5,625 bases of DNA, taken from contig DNCF01000249.1 of NCBI GenBank assembly GCA_003484545.1, forward strand, positions 1 to 5,625. The letters run 5' to 3'. Positions 1 to 5,625 of this stretch are shown one piece after another. Numbering within the stretch: position 1 is the first letter of the stretch; every line of letters starts with the position of its first letter. A program made the translations under genes and the position numbers. The notes beneath the pieces were generated by a model. That model worked only from the letters and a program-made list of their open reading frames with translations, was not told the DNA's origin and did not search any database. The stretch comes from Massilia sp. Its GTDB lineage: Bacteria > Pseudomonadota > Gammaproteobacteria > Burkholderiales > Burkholderiaceae_D.

Positions 1-809
1 GAGGTGTTGTACCAGGCGCCGACCTTGTAGCTGCCAGGCAGGCCCCGATACGGGCCGGTCTGCGGCTGCCAGCCGAATTCGACCGGGATCAGGGCGCCGG
101 TCGTGCCGTGCGGATTGTTCGGATGCAGTCCCTTGCGCACGGCGTAGCCGTCGTCGAGGTAGCGCGGGTTGACCTGGTAGACGCCCAGCTGCAGGTAGCT
201 GTCGCGCGAGGTGTTTACTTTGGCGACGCCCGCCCAGACGCTGACCGGCCAGTTGGCCCAGTAGCTGCCGACCAGGTTGCCCGGCTGCGAACCGCAGAAG
301 CTCAGGTTCTGGAAATCGCAGGAAAAGCCGGCGAAGTCGGCGCCGATGCCCATGCGGCCGGCCTTCAGGATCACCCTGCCGTCCAGCAGCGCCTGCTCGA
401 GATGGAGGTCGGTCAGGCGCCAGGTCTGGCCGCGGCCGTACACTTCCTGGACCTGCTGGAAGGTGCCGAGCCCGGCGTCCGTGCTCAGGTTCTTGCCGTT
501 GCGGTTGGTGACGGTGGCCTTGAAAGTGGCGCCCTGCCAGCCCCAGAGCCGGTCCAGGTCGAGGGCACTGCCCAGCACCCATTGGTCGCTGTAGCGGGTC
601 AGTGCGCGGGTCCCGCCCTCGCTGTTGTGCGCCAGTTCCGAGGTATAGCCGAAGTCGAAGGAAACGCCCTGTTCGGCCAGGCGCGCGCGCTGGCCGTTCC
701 AGTCGCCGAACAGGTAGGGGCCGGCGTCGGCGGCCAGGGCGAACCCGGGCGCCAGCAGGCCAAGTGTCAGCGCCGCGGCAATGGTGGTCTTGCGTGAGAT
801 GGTATGCAT
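1..809 (-). CDS. oprB: OprB-family carbohydrate-selective outer-membrane porin, C-terminus cut by window edge
   Basis: I translated the minus strand from the ATG at 809-807; the frame stays open to base 1, giving about 269 residues without a stop, so the 3' end lies outside the window. Residues 1-26 form a Sec signal peptide (basic MHTISRK, hydrophobic core, FALA end before ADAG). The mature start has the OprB-type WNGQRARLAEQGVSFDFGY pattern. Near residues 160-175 lies a FSCDFQNLSFCGSQPGN segment with two cysteines, which I recognise as typical of OprB porins. Alternating polar/aromatic stretches such as SYWANWPVSVWAGVAKV look like barrel strands. Family role: passive, sugar-selective uptake across the outer membrane. 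A weak ribosome site, GGAAG (820-824 on the plus strand), sits 10 bases before the ATG. It lies downstream of gcd on the same strand, 194 bases away, which supports a role in supplying aldose to the periplasmic dehydrogenase. Exact sugar specificity cannot be read. A quinate-linked porin is the main alternative. Confidence 0.9.
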   Translation of the reverse strand, partial: MHTISRKTTIAAALTLGLLAPGFALAADAGPYLFGDWNGQRARLAEQGVSFDFGYTSELAHNSEGGTRALTRYSDQWVLGSALDLDRLWGWQGATFKATVTNRNGKNLSTDAGLGTFQQVQEVYGRGQTWRLTDLHLEQALLDGRVILKAGRMGIGADFAGFSCDFQNLSFCGSQPGNLVGSYWANWPVSVWAGVAKVNTSRDSYLQLGVYQVNPRYLDDGYAVRKGLHPNNPHGTTGALIPVEFGWQPQTGPYRGLPGSYKVGAWYNT

Positions 810-840
810 GGTGTGGTAGCTTCCGGCAATGCGGCGGCAC

Positions 841-863
841 GGCCGGTCCCGGCGGGAGCGGCC
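841..863 (-). repeat. GC-rich near-palindrome in the oprB leader
   Basis: The 23 bases form an inverted repeat of two 11-base arms with one mismatch around a single central base (GGCCGGTCCCG / CGGGAGCGGCC on the plus strand). Read on the minus strand it lies 32-54 bases before the oprB start codon. It could fold as an RNA hairpin in the leader with a short loop, or be a DNA site for a dimeric regulator. No T-run follows on the minus strand, so it does not look like an intrinsic terminator. In a GC-rich genome part of the symmetry may be chance. Confidence 0.4.
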
Positions 864-917
864 ATGCGTGTCCGGATGGTGTCGGAATGTGAAAGTGAAA
901 GGAGAAAGGGGAAAGGA

Positions 918-965
918 GCAAAGAAGGAAACAGCACGCGCCGCACCGCGGGGGCGGCGCGTGCTG
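918..965 (-). terminator. Rho-independent terminator downstream of gcd
   Basis: A perfect 13-base inverted repeat (931-943 CAGCACGCGCCGC, 953-965 its reverse complement) encloses a 9-base loop. On the minus strand it starts 38 bases after the gcd stop and is followed by the pyrimidine-rich tail TTTCCTTCTTTGC. That is a very stable stem with an imperfect U-tract, as expected for an intrinsic terminator. It lies between gcd and oprB, so the two genes are probably not one simple transcript; oprB may depend on read-through or its own promoter. On the plus strand no T-run follows the stem. Confidence 0.75.
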
Positions 966-1003
966 TCGACGAATCACACGTCTTTACTTGCGCTTACGTG
1001 TCG

Positions 1004-3436
1004 TTACTTCCTGGTTGCGGGAGCGGCAACCCCGTCAGGCAGGGCATAGGCAACGATCTCGTCGCCCATCGCGGTGCCCAGCGAGCCGTGGCCGCCGGCC
1101 ATCACCACGATGTATTGCTTGCCGGTCTTGTCCGACACATAGCTCATCGGGGTGGCCTGGCCGCCCGCGGGCAGGCGGGCCTTCCAGATTTCCTTGCCGT
1201 TGCTGACGTCGTAGCCGCGGATGTAGTAATCCAGGGTGCTGCTCAGGAAGGTGACGCCGCCGCCGGTGGTGACCATACCGCCCAGGCTGGGCACGCCCAG
1301 CGGCAGGGCAATCGGCACCGGAGCGCTGTCGCGGGTCGTGCCGTTCTTGTGCATCCAGACCTTCTTCATGGTCTTCAGGTCGACCGCGGCCACGTAGCCC
1401 CAGGGCGGTGCCTGGCACGGGAAGCCCAGCGGCGACAGGAAGGGGCTGATCTCGACGGCGAACGGAATGCCGGTCTGCGGTTGCAGGCCCATCTCGCCGC
1501 CGGTGCCGCCCTTGGCGTTGGCTTTCTCGCGCGGCACCAGGCGTTCCAGGAAGCCCATGTAGTTGGGATTCAGGATCAGCAGCTGGCGCACGGGATCGAC
1601 GCTGGCGCCGCCCCATTCGAAGATGCCCAGCGGGCCTGGAGAGATGATGGCGCCCTTGCCTTTCTCGCCCACGGTCTGCGGGGTGAACGGACCTTCGTAG
1701 CGGTGGTTCTTGTAGATGATGCGGCAGGCCATCTGGTCGAACGGCGTGGTGCCCCACATGTCGGTCTCGCTGATGTTACGTTCCGGCAGGAAGCTCAGCG
1801 CCGAGTAAGGCTGGGTCGGCGACAGGCGGTCGCCGGGGGCGGGGTTATCCGTCGGCACCGGTTTTTCCGGCGCCGGCACGACCAGCGAGCCATTGCGGCG
1901 ATCGATCACGAAGATGTGGCCAGTCTTGGTCGTCGCGACCACCGACGGCACCTTGCCCTTCGGCGTGTCGATGTCGACCAGGGTCGGCTGGCCGCCGATG
2001 TCCATGTCCCAGATGTCGTGGTGGACGGTCTGGTAGACCCAGCGCAGCTTGCCGGTCGCCAGGTCGAGCGCGACGATGGCGCTGTTGAAGCGCTCGCCGT
2101 TCTTGTTGCGCGTGCCGCCCCAGGTATCCGGGGTCTCGTTGCCCATCGGGATATACACCATGCCCAGCTTCTCGTCGATGCTCGACACGCCCCAGGAATT
2201 CGGGGAATTGCGGACGTAGGTTTCGCCTTCGGTCAGCGGATTGGTCTCGTCCGGGCGGGCGGGATCCCAGTTCCATGCCAGCTTGCCGGTGACCGGATCG
2301 TAGCCGCGGATGACGCCGGACGGCTCGTCCGTCGAGGCGTTGTCGGTCACGCTGGCCGCCATCACGATCATGTTCTGCGCCACCGCGGGCGGCGAGGTCG
2401 GCATCAGCATGCCGCGGGTCTTGACCGGGTGTCCCTTGTAGAGGTCGACGACGCCGTTTTCGCCAAAGGAGGCGCAGGATTTGCCGGTATCGGCATTGAC
2501 AGCGATCAGGGTGCCGTCCATGGTCGGCGCGATGATGCGGCGCGGGCACTCCATGGTCGCGGCATCGGCGCGTGCGGGAGCGCCGTTCAGCGCCGGCGCG
2601 TTGGCGTCCCAATAGGACACGCCGCGGCAGATCATGTGCTGGTAATGGGCGGCGTCGCGGTTGATCTTCGGATCGTGGCGCCAGATTTCCTTGCCGGTGT
2701 CCGGATCGAGCGCAATCACGATATTGTGCGGCGTGCACATGTACAGCATGCCGTTCACCTTCAGCGGGGTGACCTCGTTGGCGATCTCGCCCGGGTCGGT
2801 CGGGCCCTTGAAGTCGCCGGTGTGGAAGCTCCACACCTGCTTCAGCTGGCCGACGTTGGCCGGCGTGATCTGCGCCGCGGGCGCATAGCGGTCGCCGTAG
2901 CCGGAGCGGCCGTAGGCCGACCAATCGTTGACGGCAACGCCGGCGGCATCGTGGGTGCCGACGCCGGCCATGTTTTCCTCCGCGACGACGCCGTGGAGGT
3001 CATGGTAATCCTGGAACAGCGCGACCACGCCGACCAGCAGCGTGACCAGGGCCGATGCGACCAGCGCCTTGCGGCCGGCGTCCATGCCTTCGGCGGGCTT
3101 GTCCAGGCGCCGGTCGACGAAGGGCAGGAGCAGCCAGACGGCGGCGGCAAACCAGATATCGAGTCGCGGCAGCAACTGCCACCAGTCGAACCGGACTTCG
3201 ACCAGGGACCAGGCGACGGTCACGATCAGGATCGCCGCCATCAGGCCCAAAGCAGAACGGCGTCGCTTGAGAACAAGGACGCCGTTGATGATCAGTGCCA
3301 GGCCCGACACCAGGTAGTAGACCGACCCGCCGAGTGTGGCCAGGTAGATGCCCCCGCCGAGCAGGGCCAGGCCGAGGAGAATGAAAATGGATCCGGTAAT
3401 TGTGAGAAGCGGTCCGGACCGCGAAGAGGGGTTCAT
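1004..3436 (-). CDS. gcd: Membrane-bound PQQ-dependent dehydrogenase, glucose/quinate/shikimate family; probably glucose dehydrogenase
   Basis: This 810-residue protein is complete, close to the 796 residues of E. coli Gcd. Five hydrophobic segments (about residues 10-34, 38-57, 61-80, 93-107, 123-142) anchor it in the inner membrane; residues 170-800 form the periplasmic PQQ propeller. Propeller-type repeats with the D..TGK..W pattern occur near 243-252, 380-388 and 458-466, with a variant near 743-751. By recalled alignment to E. coli Gcd, His267, Asp477 (in HHDIWDMD) and Lys504 (TKTGHIFVIDRRNG) match the PQQ-site residues His262, Asp466 and Lys493, and His783 in AGGHGS matches His775. Family reaction: oxidation of aldose (glucose to gluconolactone) in the periplasm with electrons to ubiquinone; PQQ and a divalent metal are needed. 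The start is set by AAGGA (3442-3446) five bases before ATG and by a good promoter upstream. The oprB neighbour favours glucose; quinate/shikimate dehydrogenase (QuiA-type) remains possible because it shares the architecture. Confidence 0.93.
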   Translation of the reverse strand: MNPSSRSGPLLTITGSIFILLGLALLGGGIYLATLGGSVYYLVSGLALIINGVLVLKRRRSALGLMAAILIVTVAWSLVEVRFDWWQLLPRLDIWFAAAVWLLLPFVDRRLDKPAEGMDAGRKALVASALVTLLVGVVALFQDYHDLHGVVAEENMAGVGTHDAAGVAVNDWSAYGRSGYGDRYAPAAQITPANVGQLKQVWSFHTGDFKGPTDPGEIANEVTPLKVNGMLYMCTPHNIVIALDPDTGKEIWRHDPKINRDAAHYQHMICRGVSYWDANAPALNGAPARADAATMECPRRIIAPTMDGTLIAVNADTGKSCASFGENGVVDLYKGHPVKTRGMLMPTSPPAVAQNMIVMAASVTDNASTDEPSGVIRGYDPVTGKLAWNWDPARPDETNPLTEGETYVRNSPNSWGVSSIDEKLGMVYIPMGNETPDTWGGTRNKNGERFNSAIVALDLATGKLRWVYQTVHHDIWDMDIGGQPTLVDIDTPKGKVPSVVATTKTGHIFVIDRRNGSLVVPAPEKPVPTDNPAPGDRLSPTQPYSALSFLPERNISETDMWGTTPFDQMACRIIYKNHRYEGPFTPQTVGEKGKGAIISPGPLGIFEWGGASVDPVRQLLILNPNYMGFLERLVPREKANAKGGTGGEMGLQPQTGIPFAVEISPFLSPLGFPCQAPPWGYVAAVDLKTMKKVWMHKNGTTRDSAPVPIALPLGVPSLGGMVTTGGGVTFLSSTLDYYIRGYDVSNGKEIWKARLPAGGQATPMSYVSDKTGKQYIVVMAGGHGSLGTAMGDEIVAYALPDGVAAPATRK

Positions 3437-3465
3437 AAAAGTCCTTGGGAAAGTTCCAGGGCGCT

Positions 3466-3494
3466 ATGATATGCTCCCATCAGCAGTTTGTAAA
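3466..3494 (-). promoter_or_regulatory. Sigma-70-type promoter for gcd
   Basis: Read on the minus strand: TTTACA (3494-3489, 5 of 6 to TTGACA), a spacer of exactly 17 bases, then TATCAT (3471-3466, 5 of 6 to TATAAT). Transcription would begin near 3459, leaving a leader of roughly 20 bases before the gcd ATG with an AAGGA ribosome site. Position, spacing and orientation all fit the gcd gene. Start-site mapping has not been done here, so this remains a sequence-based call. Confidence 0.75.
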
Positions 3495-3505
3495 CCGCAT
3501 GGTTT
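3492..3505. promoter_or_regulatory. Inverted repeat over the gcd -35 box, candidate TetR operator
   Basis: AAACC-GCAT-GGTTT is a perfect inverted repeat with 5-base arms and a 4-base centre; further out only scattered positions match (3487-3488 with 3509-3510). It overlaps three bases of the gcd -35 box (3489-3494). It also covers the place where a -35 element would lie for an AATAAT -10-like box (3520-3525) reading toward the TetR gene. A dimeric TetR protein bound here could block both divergent promoters. TetR operators are often longer (15 bases or more), so the true site could extend further or lie elsewhere in the AT-rich spacer. Confidence 0.5.
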
Positions 3506-3556
3506 CTTAATTTTCTAACAATAATACGAATACTGACCCATCATCTGAGGAGAAAA

Positions 3557-4240
3557 ATGGACAAGGACGAACGGCCCAAGGTGGGCCGGCCCGCCAGCTA
3601 TACACCGGAACAGCTGCTCGACCGCCTGGTCGAGGCGGCCATCGCCATCCTTGACGAACAGGCCGCCAATGCCGATTTCAGTGTCGCGCAGGTTGCACAG
3701 CGCGCGAAGGTATCGAAACGCAGCGTGTACACGGTTATTTCGAGCAAGGAAGAATTGATCGGACACATCATCGAGCGCGGCGCCAAGGTCGCCACCACCA
3801 TGCTCGATTTGCCGGTGGCAAGCGCGCAGGATGCGCGCACGGTACTGGGCCGCTTTCTGGTGGAGTGGGTCCGCTTTGCCTGCGGCGCCCAGGCGATCGG
3901 GCTCTACGTGCTGGCCATCCGCGAGCGCAGCCGCTTTCCCGCCATTGGCGAAGCCTACTACCGCAACCGCAACGAACACGGTTTGAACCAACTGGTCGCC
4001 TGGCTGGAACGCATGCGCAAGAAGAATTTTTGCCCGGTGCCGGACGCCTTGCTGACGGCCGACCTGGCCTTGAACATGGCCGCGTCCGAGCGCCAGCGCA
4101 TCCTCGCGCTGGGCATCGACGCCCCCTATGGAGAGCGCGAACTGGCCGAACGCGTCGAGTTCATCCTGCAGTTCGTCTTTCGCGAACCCGCCGCCGGCAC
4201 GCGCCGAGCGGCATCCATTTCTGACAGGAGCAAGGAATGA
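3557..4240 (+). CDS. TetR/AcrR-family transcriptional regulator
   Basis: This 227-residue protein has the usual TetR length and layout. A basic N-terminus with a GRP element (residues 10-12) precedes the first helix (about 18-36). The helix-turn-helix at about 41-64 reads FSVAQVAQRAKVSKRSVYTV and ends in SKEELI, a standard TetR pattern with Tyr58 at the recognition-helix end. The C-terminal part (about 80-210) is helical and would bind a ligand and dimerise; its ERQRILALG stretch resembles AefR-like TetR C-terminal domains, from memory. Start: GAGGAG (3547-3552) lies four bases before ATG. It is divergent from gcd across 120 bases and overlaps the EthD-like gene by four bases (ATGA). By the common behaviour of divergent TetR genes it probably represses gcd, itself, or both. 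The ligand is not predictable; known glucose regulators of pseudomonads that I recall (HexR, GltR, PtxS, GnuR) belong to other families. Confidence 0.9.
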   Translation: MDKDERPKVGRPASYTPEQLLDRLVEAAIAILDEQAANADFSVAQVAQRAKVSKRSVYTVISSKEELIGHIIERGAKVATTMLDLPVASAQDARTVLGRFLVEWVRFACGAQAIGLYVLAIRERSRFPAIGEAYYRNRNEHGLNQLVAWLERMRKKNFCPVPDALLTADLALNMAASERQRILALGIDAPYGERELAERVEFILQFVFREPAAGTRRAASISDRSKE

Positions 4241-4557
4241 TCAAACTGAGTGTCATGTACCCGGCCGGCCCCGATGCGGTGTTCGACCACGCCTACTACC
4301 GCGACGTCCACATGCCGCTGCTGAAGCAGCGCATGGGCGCAGCCTGCAGGCGCTACAGCATCGACCGGGGCACCGGCGGCGTCGCGCCCGGCAGCGCACC
4401 GGCGTACCTGGCGATGTGCCACGTGTACTGCGACTCGGTGGAAGCGCTCATGGCCGGCATCGGCCCCCACGCCGCCGAGCTGGCGGCCGACCTGGCCAAC
4501 TTCACCAACGTCACGCCCGTGCAGCAGATCAGCGAAGTGGTGGCCGAAGAGGTCTGA
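4237..4557 (+). CDS. EthD-family small dimeric alpha/beta-barrel protein
   Basis: This 106-residue protein matches the typical EthD-like length. It opens with a beta strand (IKLSVMYP), then FDHAYYRDVHMPL (residues 16-28), the family hallmark, with a His-Met-Pro turn. A second half-repeat follows: APAYLAMCHVYCDSVEALMAGIGPH, then NFTNVTPVQQISEVV. No signal peptide or membrane segment is seen, so it should be cytoplasmic. The family is the dimeric alpha-beta (ferredoxin-like) barrel fold. EthD was first noted in ethyl tert-butyl ether degradation, where its biochemical role is unclear, and many relatives are labelled EthD family reductase without proof. The start codon overlaps the TetR stop (ATGA), with CAGGAG six bases before ATG inside the TetR gene, so the two are co-transcribed and likely translationally coupled. 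It may bind or process the TetR ligand, but that is inference. Confidence 0.88.
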   Translation: MIKLSVMYPAGPDAVFDHAYYRDVHMPLLKQRMGAACRRYSIDRGTGGVAPGSAPAYLAMCHVYCDSVEALMAGIGPHAAELAADLANFTNVTPVQQISEVVAEEV

Positions 4558-4573
4558 GGATCGATGATGAAGG

Positions 4574-4615
4574 AAGCCGCGCAGGGACGGACTGGCGTCC
4601 GCCCCGACGCGGCTT
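4574..4615. terminator. Nested hairpin between convergent genes, possible bidirectional terminator
   Basis: The outer arms AAGCCGCG (4574-4581) and CGCGGCTT (4608-4615) are exact reverse complements. An inner stem GGACG (4585-4589) / CGTCC (4596-4600) sits inside. The element lies in the 73-base gap between the stops of the EthD-like gene (plus) and the aldehyde dehydrogenase (minus). The position suits a shared terminator. However, neither side has a real T-run: the minus-strand exit reads CCTTCATCATCG and the plus-strand exit AAGCCTGGC. A perfect 10-base palindrome GGCTTAAGCC (4611-4620) overlaps the right arm and competes with the fold. Confidence 0.45.
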
Positions 4616-4630
4616 AAGCCTGGCTGCAGC

Positions 4631-5625
4631 TTACACGCCGACCATCGAGACGGCCTTGGTGTTGAGGTAGGCTTCCAGCGCCTCCGGTCCGCCTTCGGAG
4701 CCGTAGCCGGAATCCTTGATGCCGCCGAAAGGCAGTTCGGCGCTCGGCGTGGCCGGCTGGTTAATCCACAGCATGCCGACCTCGACGCGGTTCATCAGCA
4801 GGTGGGCGTTCTTGATCGAGCGCGTGAAGGCATAGCCGGCCAGGCCATAAGGCAGGCGGTTGGCCTCGAGGATCGCTTCTTCCAGGCTGTCGACGCCGCG
4901 GATCGCGGCGACCGGGCCGAAGGGCTCGTCGTTGAACACGCTCGCTTCGAGCGGCACGTCGGCCAGGATGGTCGGCGCGAAGAAGTTGCCGGTCTCGCCG
5001 ACGCGCTTGCCGCCAAGCGCAACGGTCGCCCCCTTGGCCTGGGCATCCTCGACCACCTTGCTGATTGCCGCCACGCGGCGCGCGTTGGCCAGCGGACCGA
5101 GGGTCGTGCCCTCGACCAGGCCGTCGCCCAGCTTCAGCCCTTCGGCATGCTTCACGAAAGCGCGCGTGAATTCTTCCTTGATCGCGTTATGGACCAGGAA
5201 GCGGGTCGGCGAAATGCAGACCTGGCCGGCATTGCGGAACTTGGCGGCGCCGGCGGCCTTGACGGCCAGCGCGACGTCGGCGTCCTCGGCGACGATCACC
5301 GGCGCGTGGCCGCCCAGTTCCATCGTCACGCGCTTCATGTGGGCGCCGGCCAGCGCGGCCAGCTGCTTGCCGACCGGGGTCGAGCCGGTAAAGGTGACCT
5401 TGCGGATGACCGGGTGCGGAATCAGGTAGCCGGAAATCTCGGCCGGGTCGCCGAACACCAGCCCCACCACGCCCGGCGGGATGCCGGCATCGACGAAGCA
5501 CTGCAGCAGCGCCGCCGGCGAGGCCGGGGTCTCTTCCGGCGCCTTGCACAGGAAGGAGCAGCCGGTGGCCAGCGCCGCGCCGAGTTTACGCACGATCTGG
5601 TTGATCGGGAAGTTCCACGGCGTGA
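4631..5625 (-). CDS. NAD(P)-dependent aldehyde dehydrogenase (succinate-semialdehyde dehydrogenase-like), N-terminus cut by window edge
   Basis: About 330 residues are visible, ending in a TAA at 4633-4631. The frame is open to the right edge, beginning TPWNFPINQIVRKLG, so the GTG at 5593 is not the start; roughly 150 N-terminal residues are missing against a usual length near 480. Family landmarks appear in order: TPWNFP, a lysine in CKAPEETP, FTGSTPVG (cofactor Rossmann turn), MELGG with the general-base Glu (codon 5320-5318), GQVC with the catalytic Cys (codon 5218-5216), NDEPFGP with the second conserved Glu (codon 4927-4925), and PFGGIKDSGYGSEGG near the C-terminus. Family reaction: oxidation of an aldehyde to the acid with NAD(P)+ in the cytoplasm. 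FRNAGQVC and the C-terminus resemble GabD-type succinate-semialdehyde dehydrogenases, but the substrate is uncertain. It converges on the TetR-EthD unit, so a shared pathway is not shown. Confidence 0.92.
   Translation of the reverse strand, partial: TPWNFPINQIVRKLGAALATGCSFLCKAPEETPASPAALLQCFVDAGIPPGVVGLVFGDPAEISGYLIPHPVIRKVTFTGSTPVGKQLAALAGAHMKRVTMELGGHAPVIVAEDADVALAVKAAGAAKFRNAGQVCISPTRFLVHNAIKEEFTRAFVKHAEGLKLGDGLVEGTTLGPLANARRVAAISKVVEDAQAKGATVALGGKRVGETGNFFAPTILADVPLEASVFNDEPFGPVAAIRGVDSLEEAILEANRLPYGLAGYAFTRSIKNAHLLMNRVEVGMLWINQPATPSAELPFGGIKDSGYGSEGGPEALEAYLNTKAVSMVGV

Larger units (their letters stand above)
810..1003. other. gcd-oprB intergenic region with polypurine tract
   Basis: Besides the terminator and the leader palindrome, the plus strand from about 888 to 930 is almost all purine (pyrimidine-rich on the transcribed minus strand), ending directly at the terminator stem. 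Two similar blocks, TCCGGACAC and TCCGACAC on the minus strand (within about 868-890), form an imperfect direct repeat upstream of oprB. I looked for a -35/-10 pair for oprB on the minus strand and found none that is convincing. No open reading frame here looks real. Confidence 0.5.

Noticed and set aside
108..797. A 229-codon plus-strand frame opposite the porin gene
   Set aside because: It is also codon-aligned with the minus-strand porin, which has a signal peptide and OprB motifs. The plus-strand product is Ala/Val/Gly-rich with no recognisable family.
888..900. Possible CRP-like site from TGTGA upstream of oprB
   Set aside because: Only one half-site is present; the expected TCACA half at the right spacing is missing.
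998..3469. An 823-codon open frame on the plus strand, opposite gcd
   Set aside because: Its codons line up exactly with those of gcd on the other strand. Such a frame stays open whenever gcd avoids TTA, CTA and TCA, which GC-rich genes do. The product is a low-complexity run rich in Arg, Ala, His, Val and Asp with no recognisable domain, whereas gcd matches its family along its full length.
4128..4670. A 180-codon plus-strand frame overlapping the end of the TetR gene, the EthD-like gene and the convergent gap
   Set aside because: It is out of frame with both recognised proteins, and its Arg/Pro/Ala-rich product is typical of a shadow frame in GC-rich DNA.
4860..5429. A 189-codon plus-strand frame inside the aldehyde dehydrogenase gene
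   Set aside because: The minus strand carries the complete set of aldehyde dehydrogenase motifs through this stretch; the plus-strand product is Ser/Ala-rich and resembles nothing known to me.
5591..5593. GTG at 5593-5591 as start of the aldehyde dehydrogenase
   Set aside because: The frame continues upstream to the window edge with the conserved TPWNFP segment, so the gene begins outside the window.

Overview
The window comes from a GC-rich Gram-negative bacterium. Codons are strongly biased to G/C in the third position, an outer-membrane porin is present, and an inner-membrane quinoprotein has the E. coli Gcd architecture. The protein style fits a beta- or gammaproteobacterium; a Burkholderiales/Oxalobacteraceae member (Massilia-like) is my guess, not something the sequence proves.

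Layout, left to right. (1) 1-809, minus strand: an OprB-family carbohydrate porin, cut at its C-terminus by the window edge. (2) 810-1003: an intergenic stretch with a strong hairpin terminator behind the next gene and a GC-rich near-palindrome in the porin leader. (3) 1004-3436, minus strand: a complete membrane-bound PQQ-dependent dehydrogenase of the glucose/quinate/shikimate family, most likely glucose dehydrogenase (gcd). (4) 3437-3556: a compact divergent control region with a near-consensus sigma-70 promoter facing gcd and an inverted repeat over its -35 box. (5) 3557-4240 and 4237-4557, plus strand: a TetR/AcrR-type repressor and a small EthD-like protein, translationally coupled by an ATGA overlap. 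(6) 4558-4630: a short convergent spacer with a nested hairpin. (7) 4631-5625, minus strand: an NAD(P)-dependent aldehyde dehydrogenase, cut at its N-terminus by the window edge.

How the genes fit together (inference). The porin would bring sugar across the outer membrane. The quinoprotein would oxidise it on the periplasmic side and pass electrons to ubiquinone. A gcd-oprB pair is known from pseudomonads, as I recall. The less ordinary part is the divergent TetR-EthD pair: the inverted repeat at 3492-3505 overlaps the -35 box of the gcd promoter, so the TetR protein is a good candidate for a local repressor of gcd. The aldehyde dehydrogenase is convergent with this unit and may belong to another pathway.

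No RNA gene, mobile element, CRISPR array or origin was seen. The most worthwhile lead is the putative TetR control of periplasmic sugar oxidation and the unexplained EthD-like partner. No clearly new system can be claimed from this window alone.
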